Source: Folioceros fuciformis
Taxonomy: Eukaryota > Anthocerotophyta > Anthocerotopsida > Anthocerotales
Direction: 5' to 3'
Assembly (NCBI GenBank): GCA_049999805.1
Contig: JBNGIO010006165.1
Span: 294,488-326,479 of the forward strand
DNA: 31,992 bases
Position 1 is the first letter of the stretch, and every line of letters begins with the position of its first letter. Under the pieces are notes generated by a model. The model saw only the letters and a program-made list of their open reading frames with translations, ran no database searches and had not been told where the DNA came from. Positions 1 to 8,973 of this stretch are shown in pieces. Made by a program: the position numbers and the translations under genes.

Positions 1-1560
1 TATATATCCCTAATTTCTCTTTTCTTGTTCTCTCTTTCCTATTTTCCTGGATTTAATTCCAGAAATTCTGATTCTGGGTTTTCTCACGTGCTTCCTTCTC
101 TGGTTGTCCGAGAACCATTGCAACACCATTGGATCAATTTTCAATGGGCGAGGGACCATTTTGATTAGAAGCCGATTCTGCTGAATAAGCTGCCGATTTC
201 AGGCGTGGTTCCGATTGTTGATCACTCTTCTTCTGACCTCTTCCCTTTCTTCTCCCACTACTCATACTAACACCAAGGGACTTCTGTCTCAAGACTGTTC
301 GACAGCCCGATGGCCTATTGTCCCTTGGGGTCGTTGATTGGATGTAATGGTTGCCTATTTGCTATCCTAACCCATTCCAAAGGGAGTACAACTCCTACAA
401 CCTCCCCTTTGACATCGTTTGTTGTGTTCTTCTTTCTTCTAACACATCCGGGGTAGGTCTGACCTACTATCCGTGGGCCCCATAGAACACCCTTTTTAGG
501 ACTAAACTAATAGATTGACATGTGCTCCTCTCATGAAGGTTGTGCGCCAACCACCGTGGGAACTGTTAGGGGAGATGCTACGGGAGTGAAGGTGACTAGT
601 CCGGACGCAGCCTCAGCCGCCATGGGAACAGGAGAAGCCTTTGCAAACAACCACTCAACAATAAGAAGGCGGCGCCCACCTAATGTGGAAGAGTAGTCAA
701 CAGCCAAGAATCAGCAAGGGTTGTTGGTAGGGTGAGCAAGGGGGCTAGTGGCTCGTTAAGTTGATGGTAGGGTAGATTAGTCTAGAATAATAGTGTACTA
801 TAAACTATTGCTTTGGTTGTTGTGTCTTAGTAGCCTGTAGAGAGAGGAAGGGGACTAGAGCTAGGAGTCTTCTATAAGAGGCTTTGAGCCTCTAGGACGT
901 GCTTGTCACTGAATGATCTCTCTCGGGTTGTCCCTACTTGGATGAAGTAGTGTGGGCCGATTGCGCATGTCATGCAGCGACTAGTAAAGCTTTGAGAAGC
1001 AATGGCCAGGGTTAAGGGCTAGGTCCCTTTATTCTTGATCATGCTCTCCGTGTCAAATCCCCATGACCTGTCATTCTTGTGTCCTCGCAGGACTGGAGTG
1101 AGTTCCGACCATGCTTGCATGATGTCTAGTAGGGTCGTGGGTGGCGGCATGCTCTTCTTTGGGGTTGGTCTGAAGAGTGACTCTTGCCGAGTAGGGTAGG
1201 CAATAGGGAAGTGAAGAAGGTAGTGATGTTGTTGCTGGTGCTGGTGCTGGAATGAGTGAGTGAGGAAAGTTGTAGACCTCAGAAGTTAGTGTCGTTGTAG
1301 TGGCTGGAGTGAATTTGTGGGCACCGAGAGAGGTATAGTCGACCTTTGGATAGCTAGGACTGTCCCACGCTTGATCAGAGCTGGAGAGGAGCCCTTGAAT
1401 CTATCATCAAGTTGATTAAGTCTGACCCTCCATCATAACAGCAAGGAATCCATCGCTCTTCATGGGAACGAAACCCAATATTTTCAAATACTGTGGAATA
1501 AATATGAACACTAAATATAAAACTCTTTGGCAAAGAGTTGTCCGGATTTTGCCACCACAA
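1..1560 (+). repeat. LTR-like dispersed repeat, left copy
   Basis: This stretch matches the reverse complement of 30397-31992 over nearly its whole length, with moderate divergence and indels. Anchors that can be read directly are CTGGATTTAATTCCAGAAAT at 49-68 (matching near 31720), AAGCCGATT...CTGAATAAGCT near 170-195 (31590), the TATAAGAGG box near 873 (31215), GACTCTTGCCGAGTAGG near 1178 (30795), and GAGCCC near 1390. The TATAAG box and the length suggest an LTR or promoter-bearing terminal region of a retroelement, but I see neither a primer-binding site nor TG...CA ends. The copy is cut by the window start, so its true left end is unknown. No intact host gene lies in it. Confidence 0.75.
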
Positions 1561-1679
1561 CTATGAACAGCATTGCTTTTGTCCCTTTGCCACATAGTTA
1601 TTGAACAATTTGGTGGGAAACCCTTGAGGCAACATAAACGATCCAGGATTCTGATCATGAAAGAGCAAGCCGAACCAGG

Positions 1680-2835
1680 GCCACCACTCTCTCCTTCGAC
1701 AGCTCCTTCGCCGGCTGCAATGGTGAGAGTTATCCATTGTTAGAGAACAGAGAATCCAAGGCCGGAAACATAGATTGCGAAGTTAGAAAGGCAAAACACA
1801 GCTTACGTGCATGCACTCCGTTCTCCGCCCAGTACACTGGCATCCGGTCGAGGCCATGCTTAGCTGCCCACTTCACCTCTGCCACTGTTGGGTCTTTCCC
1901 ATACAGTTGGACATATCAGCGCTTAAAATCTTGTGCACCGCCGCGGCCAAATGGATTTGTTCCTGAAGTGCCATGCTTCTCTTTTCTCGCTTCCACAATT
2001 GTCATTTGACGGCATCTTGGCCAAGTGCCCTGCCCCACTTCGAATTGCTGGACCCCCCTTCGACTGCAGTCCACCATACCTCGGGAGTAATAGACTCTGG
2101 CCGCAACTGTGACACTGGGGCCCTCTTACCCGTTGTGCGGAGGATCTTTGCCCCTTTCTTCACTCTCGCAAGGTGATTGTAGGAACGAGCCCGCGCGCAG
2201 TCGGAAAACTTGGTCCGAATGACCTCCCTATTGGTAACTGCTAGAAACTCGGCTGCTACCTTATCGATGAGTGCCGACCGCAACTCCAAATCATGCTTTG
2301 TCCAGCACTTTAGGAACACCAACCGCTCTGTTACCAACTCTTGGATTCGCTTCTCCATGCGAAATTCCTCTGACCCCAGAACACCACCTCTCAATGGGCA
2401 AGTGTGCCCTTCTGTTTGTGCAGTACTGCATAGCCGACTTGCGACTTGGGCCACCTATTGCGGCCCGTGGACCGCGATCAACCTTTGGAGCGCATGCTCA
2501 ATTGTGTCTGGCCTCACCAACGCGGACAATCGCGCTTGGAGCGGAATGTCCGCAGCATGGGCATCTGCCTGCATTGCACCTCGGTTCCCCTCTGCCTGTG
2601 ATCGACCACGGTTCTTGTCACCTTCCTATGCCTTGTCATCATCCTCGTCAATCTCGTCCATGTCAAGAGGGACCATTGCATGTTCATGGTCTGCAAAGTT
2701 GCCGTCAACAGCAACGTCTTCATCCTCCCAAGCAGCCAACCCCTCGGCGATTTCATAGCAGAGGCCTGCACCGCTGACCTCCATGTTACTGTCCTTTGTG
2801 CCAGAATTCGGAAAACCTGAAGGTGCACCTTCCAT
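1680..2835 (-). pseudogene. Decayed gene of unknown function with an intron
   Basis: Reading leftward from an ATG at 2835 there is an acidic N-terminus (MEGAPSG..., then DEDDDKA). The frame then runs on through a TAG, a second TAG just before 2454 and a TGA at 2002, giving about 280 codons of protein-like sequence. It includes a charged helical stretch (EKRIQELVTERLVF) and a basic stretch (ARVKKGAKILRTTGKRAP). Near 2000 the protein-like reading shifts frame and continues (KHGTSGTNPFG, YGKDPTVAEVKWAAKHG, MPVYWAENGVHA). A convincing intron follows: donor GTAAGC at 1806 and acceptor TTGCAG ending at 1715 (92 nt). The next exon starts at 1714 and runs toward the terminal repeat. No family was recognised. 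The basic part vaguely recalls plant transposase-associated proteins, but that is only an impression. Three stops and a frameshift make it non-functional as it stands. Confidence 0.55.
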
Positions 2836-3884
2836 AACTGTATTGTGTATTACGTACAGCTTACAGTAAATATTATTAAGGTGTTTTTTGGTTTAATGCG
2901 TGCCACTATGGAGTTGGGTCAGATCTCCGCGCTGCAAATCTGTGAGTCAGATTTCTGCGCTACAAAACTTTGGGTCACCCTTCTCTGCACCGAGAACCTG
3001 AATCGGGACGCTACGACGGGTGGTGGGATAATCTGCTGGTCCCCACGCTGTTTAATAGAAAGTTCGCATTCACTCTGAACGTCCCTCACACAGTGTCCAG
3101 TTCTACACTTCACGCGCGAGAGTGACTGATTACCGTATCACAGAGCGACGGACGGGCCAGAGCTGCCTGCCAGAGTGAAGGGCATTGCGTACAGTTCGCA
3201 CGCGACAAGTGACGAGATATCACGTTACTCTTCTCGTCCACAGCACCAAGTACTTTATGTGCAAACAATGTTTCTTTTCCCGTTCCGTTCCATCCCTTCC
3301 TGCAACTCAGGAACCGCACTTTTTGAGCTTTGCCATAAATTACACCTAAGTTATCGTAAATTACAATACATTTGATGTACAGTGCTTTTTCCAACAACGG
3401 TTTCGGTTGTTCGGTTCTTCACGCTTCCTGCCCATGCGGGGGAAGGCAGTCTGGAGATTCGAGAAGGGCAACACAGGCAGGAGATCCAACCGCAGCAGCG
3501 AGAAGGAGACGAAGAAGAAGAAGACAGATATAAAGATATCTCGTAGCAGGAGCGAAGGCGAAGAGGAGCTAAGCGAAGGACACGAAAGTGTCGGTAGAGG
3601 TGAGTGAAGAAAGACGTGGTGCGGTAGGTATCCTTCGCTTTCATGGCACCTGGGAGAGGAGCAAAGGCAAAGGTGGAGACGGACTTCTCAGCGTCCCAGT
3701 ACTGCAGCGCATTGAAGTGAGCAGGAATGAGGCCATGTTGCATGGATGTGACACCGGCGAGGCGCCAGCCCATAAATTGGGCTTCCGGCTGCCGTCTGCC
3801 GCACTCCACAATTCTCAGGCTCCCGACACCTCGACTGCCGTTGCAGTCGTGCTGCTGCTCAAGTGCGCCTGCTCGTGTTCAGCA
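2836..3884. other. Intergenic region upstream of the germin-like gene
   Basis: This 1,050-bp stretch holds no reading frame with family features. The left part is mixed-composition sequence of unknown nature. From about 3470 to 3600 it becomes purine-rich (GAGAAGGAGACGAAGAAGAAG) and includes a TATA-like box at 3529. The frame of the germin-like protein is open upstream to 3588, but those 99 codons look like translated leader, not protein, so I treat the region as promoter and 5' UTR. Confidence 0.5.
3529..3535 (+). promoter_or_regulatory. Candidate TATA box of the germin-like gene
   Basis: TATAAAG sits at the end of a GA-rich stretch, 350 bp before the germin-like ATG at 3885. It is the best TATA match upstream of that gene. 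The distance implies a 5' leader of roughly 320 nt. A chance match is possible. Confidence 0.25.
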
Positions 3885-4559
3885 ATGGCGCAACGGATGA
3901 GCCTCGTTCTGCTCGGCATCGCCCTCCTGGTGGCGGCACTCACGGCGGTCCGCGCCGCCGACCCGGACCCTCTGCAGGATTTCTGCGTGGCTGACCTCTC
4001 CAAGCCGGGCGACGTGAATGGGTATCCCTGCAAGGCGGGAGTGGACATCACCGACGACGACTTCTTCTTCGACGGCCTGACCAAGGAGAAGATCGTGTCC
4101 CCGCTCACCTCGCCGCACAAGTCCACCATCACCTTCGCGCTGTCCAAGCACTGGCCCGCGCTCAACACGCAGGGACTGTCCCTGGTGCGCCTGGACCTGG
4201 CCCCCGGCGGCGTCGTCGTGCCGCACACGCACGCCCTGGCCACTGAGATCATCTACGTCCTGCACGGCAAGATCTACACCGGCTTCGTCACCAACGACAA
4301 CAAGCTCTACGCCAAGACGCTGAGCGCCGGCGAGACGTACATCTTCCCCCGCGCCCTCCTGCACTTCCAGCTCAATGCCGGCGACGGCCCTGCCGCCAGC
4401 GTCAACTTCCTCAACTCGCAGAACCCCGGCATCCAGTTCTCCACCTCCGCGCTCTTCAAGTCCGGCATCGACCCCGCCGTCCTCGCCACTTCCTTCGGTA
4501 TAACCAACGACGACGTTTCCTCCCTCACGGACAAGATCATCACCCCCAAGGGCCCCTGA
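3885..4559 (+). CDS. Germin-like protein (secreted cupin)
   Basis: Germin-like proteins are apoplastic manganese-binding cupins; characterised members act as oxalate oxidase or superoxide dismutase, and many have no known activity. The 224-residue product has the usual length. Residues 1-24 are a clear signal peptide with a leucine-rich core ending VRA. Cys34 and Cys49 are the conserved disulfide pair. Germin box 1 (PHTHALATEI) supplies His114, His116 and Glu121, and box 2 (FPRALLHFQLNAG) supplies His160, so all four metal ligands are present. I chose the ATG at 3885 because the signal peptide starts there, although the frame is open upstream. The gene has no intron and is very GC-rich compared with its surroundings. 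It converges on the PPR gene, whose stop lies 355 bp away. Enzymatic activity cannot be judged from sequence. Confidence 0.95.
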   Translation: MAQRMSLVLLGIALLVAALTAVRAADPDPLQDFCVADLSKPGDVNGYPCKAGVDITDDDFFFDGLTKEKIVSPLTSPHKSTITFALSKHWPALNTQGLSLVRLDLAPGGVVVPHTHALATEIIYVLHGKIYTGFVTNDNKLYAKTLSAGETYIFPRALLHFQLNAGDGPAASVNFLNSQNPGIQFSTSALFKSGIDPAVLATSFGITNDDVSSLTDKIITPKGP

Positions 4560-4914
4560 GGATATCCATCCATGTCGTCCTTGAGCCTGGTATCTATGTA
4601 ACCAATGCCACTTGCCCAAGGACGACGTACAGCGTGGCCGGGAAGTTTTAAGTCCACCCAATACCCGTCGCCATAGCCGGACATGGTTAGAGCAGCTTTG
4701 GCGATGCCCAAGTTTTGTTCTGCCCTGCTATATTAGTCTACTTCTCGATGTCGAAGTTCTGCGGGAAGAAGCGACCATGGCTTTCGTGTGTGTGCGCATG
4801 CATGGCTCACAATCTTCTTGCTTCTACTATCTAGAGATGCAGCAAGATGCCTCCACTGTGGACAGCTTCATCGTCTTTCAAGCGCAGCTTATCCGATGCG
4901 TTTCCTCGATACTC
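4560..4914. other. Convergent 3' region between germin-like and PPR genes
   Basis: Both flanking genes end here, so these 355 bp must hold both 3' UTRs and polyadenylation signals. I see no ORF with family features and no strong AATAAA in either orientation. Confidence 0.6.
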
Positions 4915-7900
4915 TCAATCCCCATCGCCACATGAGCAACACCCATCTACGAATCGATGTACTCCATGAACATCTCTCACAATGATGTCCCGCTTCTCAA
5001 GCCGGGACATGATCTTGGTGCTAGCGTGACAATCGTTGCACATGCGCAGATTTTTGGTGACTAGCAAAGTTGTGCCGTCTGCTGTGTTCAGCAAACCGTA
5101 TGCTAGGGCCAGTTTCTCTGCATGGCCACACAATGCGTCCTCCTTCTCCCGCTCAGACATCGCCTTCAACACGAGGCCTGTTTGTGGTACATGGCCTCCT
5201 TCCTCTTTCAACCTCCTACTCACACTCCTAGCCTTCCAACCAATGTCCGACCTTTTCTTCCCTACTAGGAATTCGTGCACCTCACCTTTCACTTCGATGC
5301 ACGCGGTGGCAGGCTTCTTTATCGCACCTGCTGCATTTCTCATTTCTTCTATCCTATCCACATCTTCCCACCTACCTGCATTTGCATAGATGTTCCCCAA
5401 CAGCACGTATGCGCTTGCATTCTCCGGTTCTAATGCTACAAGTCGGTCAAAGCATCGTCTCCCACGCTCCACATCACCGTGGCTCCTGCATGCACTTAAC
5501 AGAGCCCTCCAGCCTACTGCATCATCCACAAAGGATGTGGCTTGCAACATGCGTTCCGCCTCATTCAGTTGGCCCGAACGGCCAAGGAGATCCACCATGC
5601 AACTATACAGATGATTAGTCGGCTCGATCCCATGGTCCTTCACCATCTTCGTAAAATACCCTTGGCCCTCCTGCACCAGGCCCGCATGACTGCATGCCAC
5701 CAAAAGCGACAAAAAAGTGGCCTCGTTTGGCTGGATACCTTGCTCAAGCATCTCCTCAAAACTCTCCGCGGCCATTTTGTAATTGCCGTGTTCAGCATAT
5801 GCATTGAGCAAGGCTGTCCACGTCACCACATCTCTCCTGGGCAAGCTGTCAAAGACCTGGCGGGCATCGCCCAAGCTCCCACACTTACCGTACATATTCA
5901 CCAGGCTGCTACCGATGATTGCATCCGCCTCCAAACCTCGTTCACGAATCTGTGAATGCAGCCGCTTGCCCTGCTGCAGCGCTCCCACAATGGCACAAGC
6001 CTGGAGGAGGAGAGCCAAGGTAACTAGATCTGGTGGAGTTTCGCTCTCGTGTTGCATCCTTGCATACAGAGCCAAAGCTTCTCGCCAAAGCCCCTGTTGA
6101 CCATAACCTGACATCATGGCAGTCCACGTAATATCATCTTTTATGGGCAGACCATCAAATACATTGCGAGCATCCTCCAAGCTCCCACACCTGGCATACA
6201 TATTCACCAGACAGCTACCAATGACTTCGTCATATTCTAGGCCCCTTTCACGAATCTTGGAGTGAAGCTGCTTGCCCGGCTGCAGCATTCTGGCGCTGGC
6301 GCAAGCTTGAAGCAGGCACACGAACGTGCCATGATTGTCTGGAATTAAGCCCTCCTGTTGCATACTTTCATACAGGCCCAAGGCGTCTCGCTCCATACCC
6401 TGTTGACTGTATCCTCCTATCATGGCATTCCATGTCACTACATTCCTTGTGGGTAAACTGTCAAACACTTCACGAGCATCAGCCAAACTTCTGCATTTTG
6501 AATACATGTCGACCAGGCAGCTGCCAAGTACGACATCCGCTTCGAGACCTCTTGCACGAATCTGGGAGTGCAGGTGCTTCCCCATCTCCAAAGCCCCCAC
6601 ACTAGAACATGTCTGCAGAAGGCATGCGAATGTGATGATATCAGCTGGGGTCGTCTGTTCATGTTGCATTCTTTCATACAAAGCTAGGGCCTCCAGACCA
6701 AATCCTTGCTGTGTGTATCCAGCGATCATCACAGTCCATGTTACCAAATCTCTTGTGGGCAAAGTGTCAAACACTCTGCGAGCATCTTCCAAGCATCCAC
6801 ATTTGGCATACATATTCACGAGACAGTTACCAATGACAGCATCAGATTCAAGGCCCTTCTCCCGGATCTGGGAATGAAGCTCTTTGCCCTGCTGCAGCAA
6901 TCCGACACGGGCGCATGCCTGAACAAGGCACACAAAAGTAACATGGTCAGGTGGAGAGAGGCCTTCACTCTGCATCCGTGAATACAGAGCCAGAGCTTCT
7001 AGCCCCAGTCCCTGGTGAGTATATCCTGTGATCATGGCATTCCATGACACCACATCTCTTTTGGTCAAACTGTCAAACACACTGCGAGCATTGACCAAGC
7101 AACCGCACTTTGCATACATATTCACCAGGCAGTTCCCAAGAGCTGCATCCGCTTCGAGGCCCATTTCTCGAATCTCGGAGTGAAGCTTCTCCCCCCACTG
7201 AAGGTCCCCAGCACTGGCACATGCTTGCAGGAGGCACAAAAACGTAACACGATTAGGCAGAGTCATGGCTTCACGTTGCATGATTGCATACAGAGCCAGG
7301 GCCTCTTGGCCCAGCCCCTGCTGACTGTACCCTGCGAGGATGGCATTCCATGCCACCACATTTCTCCTCGGCATACAGTCGAACACTTTGCGAGCATCCT
7401 GCAAGCTGCCACATTTCCCGTACATATTGATCAGACTGGTGGCAACAAAAGAATCAGCCTTCACAGGACTCGCCTGGACATCAGCATGCACTTGCTTGCC
7501 TGAAATCAGGTCTTGTGCCTCGGCGCACGCCTTCAGAGCGGCCACGAAGATATGATTATCCGGCTGCACATTCCATAGCCGCATCTGCCGATACAGCTCG
7601 ATAGCCTGTCTGGGCTTCCCACGTCGGGCATGCGCCAAAATAATGGAAGACCACATGTAGGCATCGGGTGACGCGACCGAGCCGAAGACCTGCATCGCCT
7701 CCTCCAATCTGCCATGAGCAGCATACATTCGAATGATATGGTTGGACAAGAAAGCGTTCGACCCATGCCCACTAGCCAGAGCTAGAGAATGAAGTCTCCT
7801 GCCCAAACCAACATCCTCCTCTGCCACACACCTCTTCAGGACTCGATACAAGAGCCTGCCGCTGACAAAACGTCCCCGCTCCACCAGAAGCTCCAGCTCC

Positions 7901-8106
7901 CCAACAGCCTCCCCAAGCCCGGGACCTTCTCCTCCACCATCCCGAGGCCCCTGCACTTGCACATCCCCCTTGCCCAGTTGCAATCCTACCCAAGCAGGTT
8001 CCCGTTTAAGGTCGAAGTTGTCCTGATGGCAGGGCATCTGTGGCGGCACCTGGACCACCCGTTCCGCCGGCGGAATCATCATCATCGCAATGTGCTGAAG
8101 CACCAC
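4915..8106 (-). CDS. PLS-class PPR protein with E1, E2 and variant DYW domain
   Basis: Proteins of this class bind organelle transcripts one base per P or S motif and direct C-to-U editing through the DYW cytidine-deaminase domain. The intronless 1,063-residue product contains seven L-S-P triplets, then L2, S2, E1 and E2 motifs, a PG-box region and the DYW domain. Specificity residues are readable, e.g. VVSWNAMITGY in P motifs and LVNMYAKCG in S motifs. The deaminase signature is intact: His995-Ala-Glu997, Cys1023 and Cys1026. Two things are odd. The PG box reads KKPATACIEV where family members usually have PG-SWIEV, and the C-terminus is CSCGDGD where DYW is expected. The first ATG at 8106 is used; no obvious transit peptide is visible, and other Met codons follow at residues 8-10. 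It is divergent from UNG. Target site unknown. Confidence 0.96.
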   Translation of the reverse strand: MVLQHIAMMMIPPAERVVQVPPQMPCHQDNFDLKREPAWVGLQLGKGDVQVQGPRDGGGEGPGLGEAVGELELLVERGRFVSGRLLYRVLKRCVAEEDVGLGRRLHSLALASGHGSNAFLSNHIIRMYAAHGRLEEAMQVFGSVASPDAYMWSSIILAHARRGKPRQAIELYRQMRLWNVQPDNHIFVAALKACAEAQDLISGKQVHADVQASPVKADSFVATSLINMYGKCGSLQDARKVFDCMPRRNVVAWNAILAGYSQQGLGQEALALYAIMQREAMTLPNRVTFLCLLQACASAGDLQWGEKLHSEIREMGLEADAALGNCLVNMYAKCGCLVNARSVFDSLTKRDVVSWNAMITGYTHQGLGLEALALYSRMQSEGLSPPDHVTFVCLVQACARVGLLQQGKELHSQIREKGLESDAVIGNCLVNMYAKCGCLEDARRVFDTLPTRDLVTWTVMIAGYTQQGFGLEALALYERMQHEQTTPADIITFACLLQTCSSVGALEMGKHLHSQIRARGLEADVVLGSCLVDMYSKCRSLADAREVFDSLPTRNVVTWNAMIGGYSQQGMERDALGLYESMQQEGLIPDNHGTFVCLLQACASARMLQPGKQLHSKIRERGLEYDEVIGSCLVNMYARCGSLEDARNVFDGLPIKDDITWTAMMSGYGQQGLWREALALYARMQHESETPPDLVTLALLLQACAIVGALQQGKRLHSQIRERGLEADAIIGSSLVNMYGKCGSLGDARQVFDSLPRRDVVTWTALLNAYAEHGNYKMAAESFEEMLEQGIQPNEATFLSLLVACSHAGLVQEGQGYFTKMVKDHGIEPTNHLYSCMVDLLGRSGQLNEAERMLQATSFVDDAVGWRALLSACRSHGDVERGRRCFDRLVALEPENASAYVLLGNIYANAGRWEDVDRIEEMRNAAGAIKKPATACIEVKGEVHEFLVGKKRSDIGWKARSVSRRLKEEGGHVPQTGLVLKAMSEREKEDALCGHAEKLALAYGLLNTADGTTLLVTKNLRMCNDCHASTKIMSRLEKRDIIVRDVHGVHRFVDGCCSCGDGD
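5725..7557 (-). repeat. Six 306-bp tandem units encoding PPR triplets
   Basis: From residue 184 the coding sequence is built of six consecutive L(35)-S(31)-P(36) triplets, 102 residues or 306 bp each; only the last P motif is one residue shorter. The periodicity is visible in the DNA: the GGCATTCCATG-type segment recurs at about 7339, 7033, 6727, 6421 and 6115. Middle units are much more alike than is usual between PPR motifs, which points to recent unit duplication or gene conversion. Confidence 0.9.
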
Positions 8107-8973
8107 CCAACCTCACCACCGGTGCACATGCAGGATGGCAAAAACTGCTAACCCATGTCTGAGACTGAAACGCCATGCATCCCGACGCCTGTCTTTGAGC
8201 AACCAAGCTTCGATCAGGTGGTGTAGCGGCAGCATCTAGTTAGTCGGAGGGCACATGGATCCATTCATGCACCCTAAGGCATCGAAAGCTTCGAAGGCCA
8301 GATTCTTTCCCCACCTGCGTGAGAGGAATAACCACCCATTCATGCCCCCTCAGGCATCGAAAGCTTCGAAGGCCAGATTCTTTCCCCACCTGCGTGAGAG
8401 GAATAACCACCACCTTGCGTGACATTACATATCGCAAGGCGTCTGTGGCGTGTGTCTTGCTTGCAGGTACGATCGTGCCTCCTCGCCGCCATGGATTGCG
8501 TAAGGCCTGTGGGAAGAAACAAAAAACATTTCCAAGCAACTTTAGGGATAAAGATTTTTCAATCAAACGCGCATATCAGGACCTGAGGGAAGGCGGAAAC
8601 GGAAATAGGGGATTACTGTGACATGGAACATGTGTTATTGTGAGGTGCTGTTCATACATCCGGCCACGTACAGTATGTACATTGGCCACGTTTTCCCGCG
8701 CAAAATGAAGGCTCCTTCTTCACATTTGCCACCTGGGAGGCATAATCTCTTGGCAGGGACCTTTGCGCTACCTCGAGTTCACAGATTGGTGTCCGGTATG
8801 ACATTGCTGGTACCTCAGTGGGGGTAAGTCCTCACGCTGAGTCCGCTCTCAAGATCTGGATGCATTGGCGCAAGCTGGTGGCGGCGACTCTGCAATCGTG
8901 AAGTTCTTGTTTCTCCGGTCCTGGTTAGGGGACATGATTCCATGTTGATACGGTGGTGATCAGATTTGTGGCG
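8107..8973. other. Divergent intergenic region between PPR and UNG
   Basis: These 867 bp separate two genes transcribed away from each other, so both promoters should lie here. No protein-like frame is seen. The main structure is the 75-bp tandem duplication at 8262-8411. No canonical TATA box stands out on either strand. Confidence 0.6.
8262..8411. repeat. 75-bp perfect-length tandem duplication
   Basis: Two adjacent 75-bp copies (8262-8336 and 8337-8411) start CATTCATGC and end AATAACCACC. They differ at only two positions (A/C near the start, and AAGG/CAGG). Each contains a near-palindromic AAGCTTCGAAGG core. The location, 155 bp from the PPR start and 560 bp from the UNG start, makes a regulatory effect possible but unproven. 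Confidence 0.9.

Noticed and set aside
3588-3884. In-frame extension of the germin-like protein upstream of 3885
   Set aside because: It would bury the signal peptide inside the protein and has no family resemblance; the 3885 ATG begins exactly at the signal peptide.
3879-4711. Long antisense frames across the germin-like gene
   Set aside because: They are open because of high GC content and codon bias of the real gene; no family features.
5725-7557. Regularly spaced repeats as a possible CRISPR or satellite array
   Set aside because: The 306-bp periodicity is fully explained by PPR triplets, and this is eukaryotic DNA.
5036-8151. Plus-strand frames across the PPR gene
   Set aside because: Shadows of the repeat-rich coding sequence on the other strand.
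8281-8300. AAGCTTCGAAGG repeat as a heat-shock element
   Set aside because: GAA and TTC blocks are not at the 2-nt spacing of a heat-shock element.
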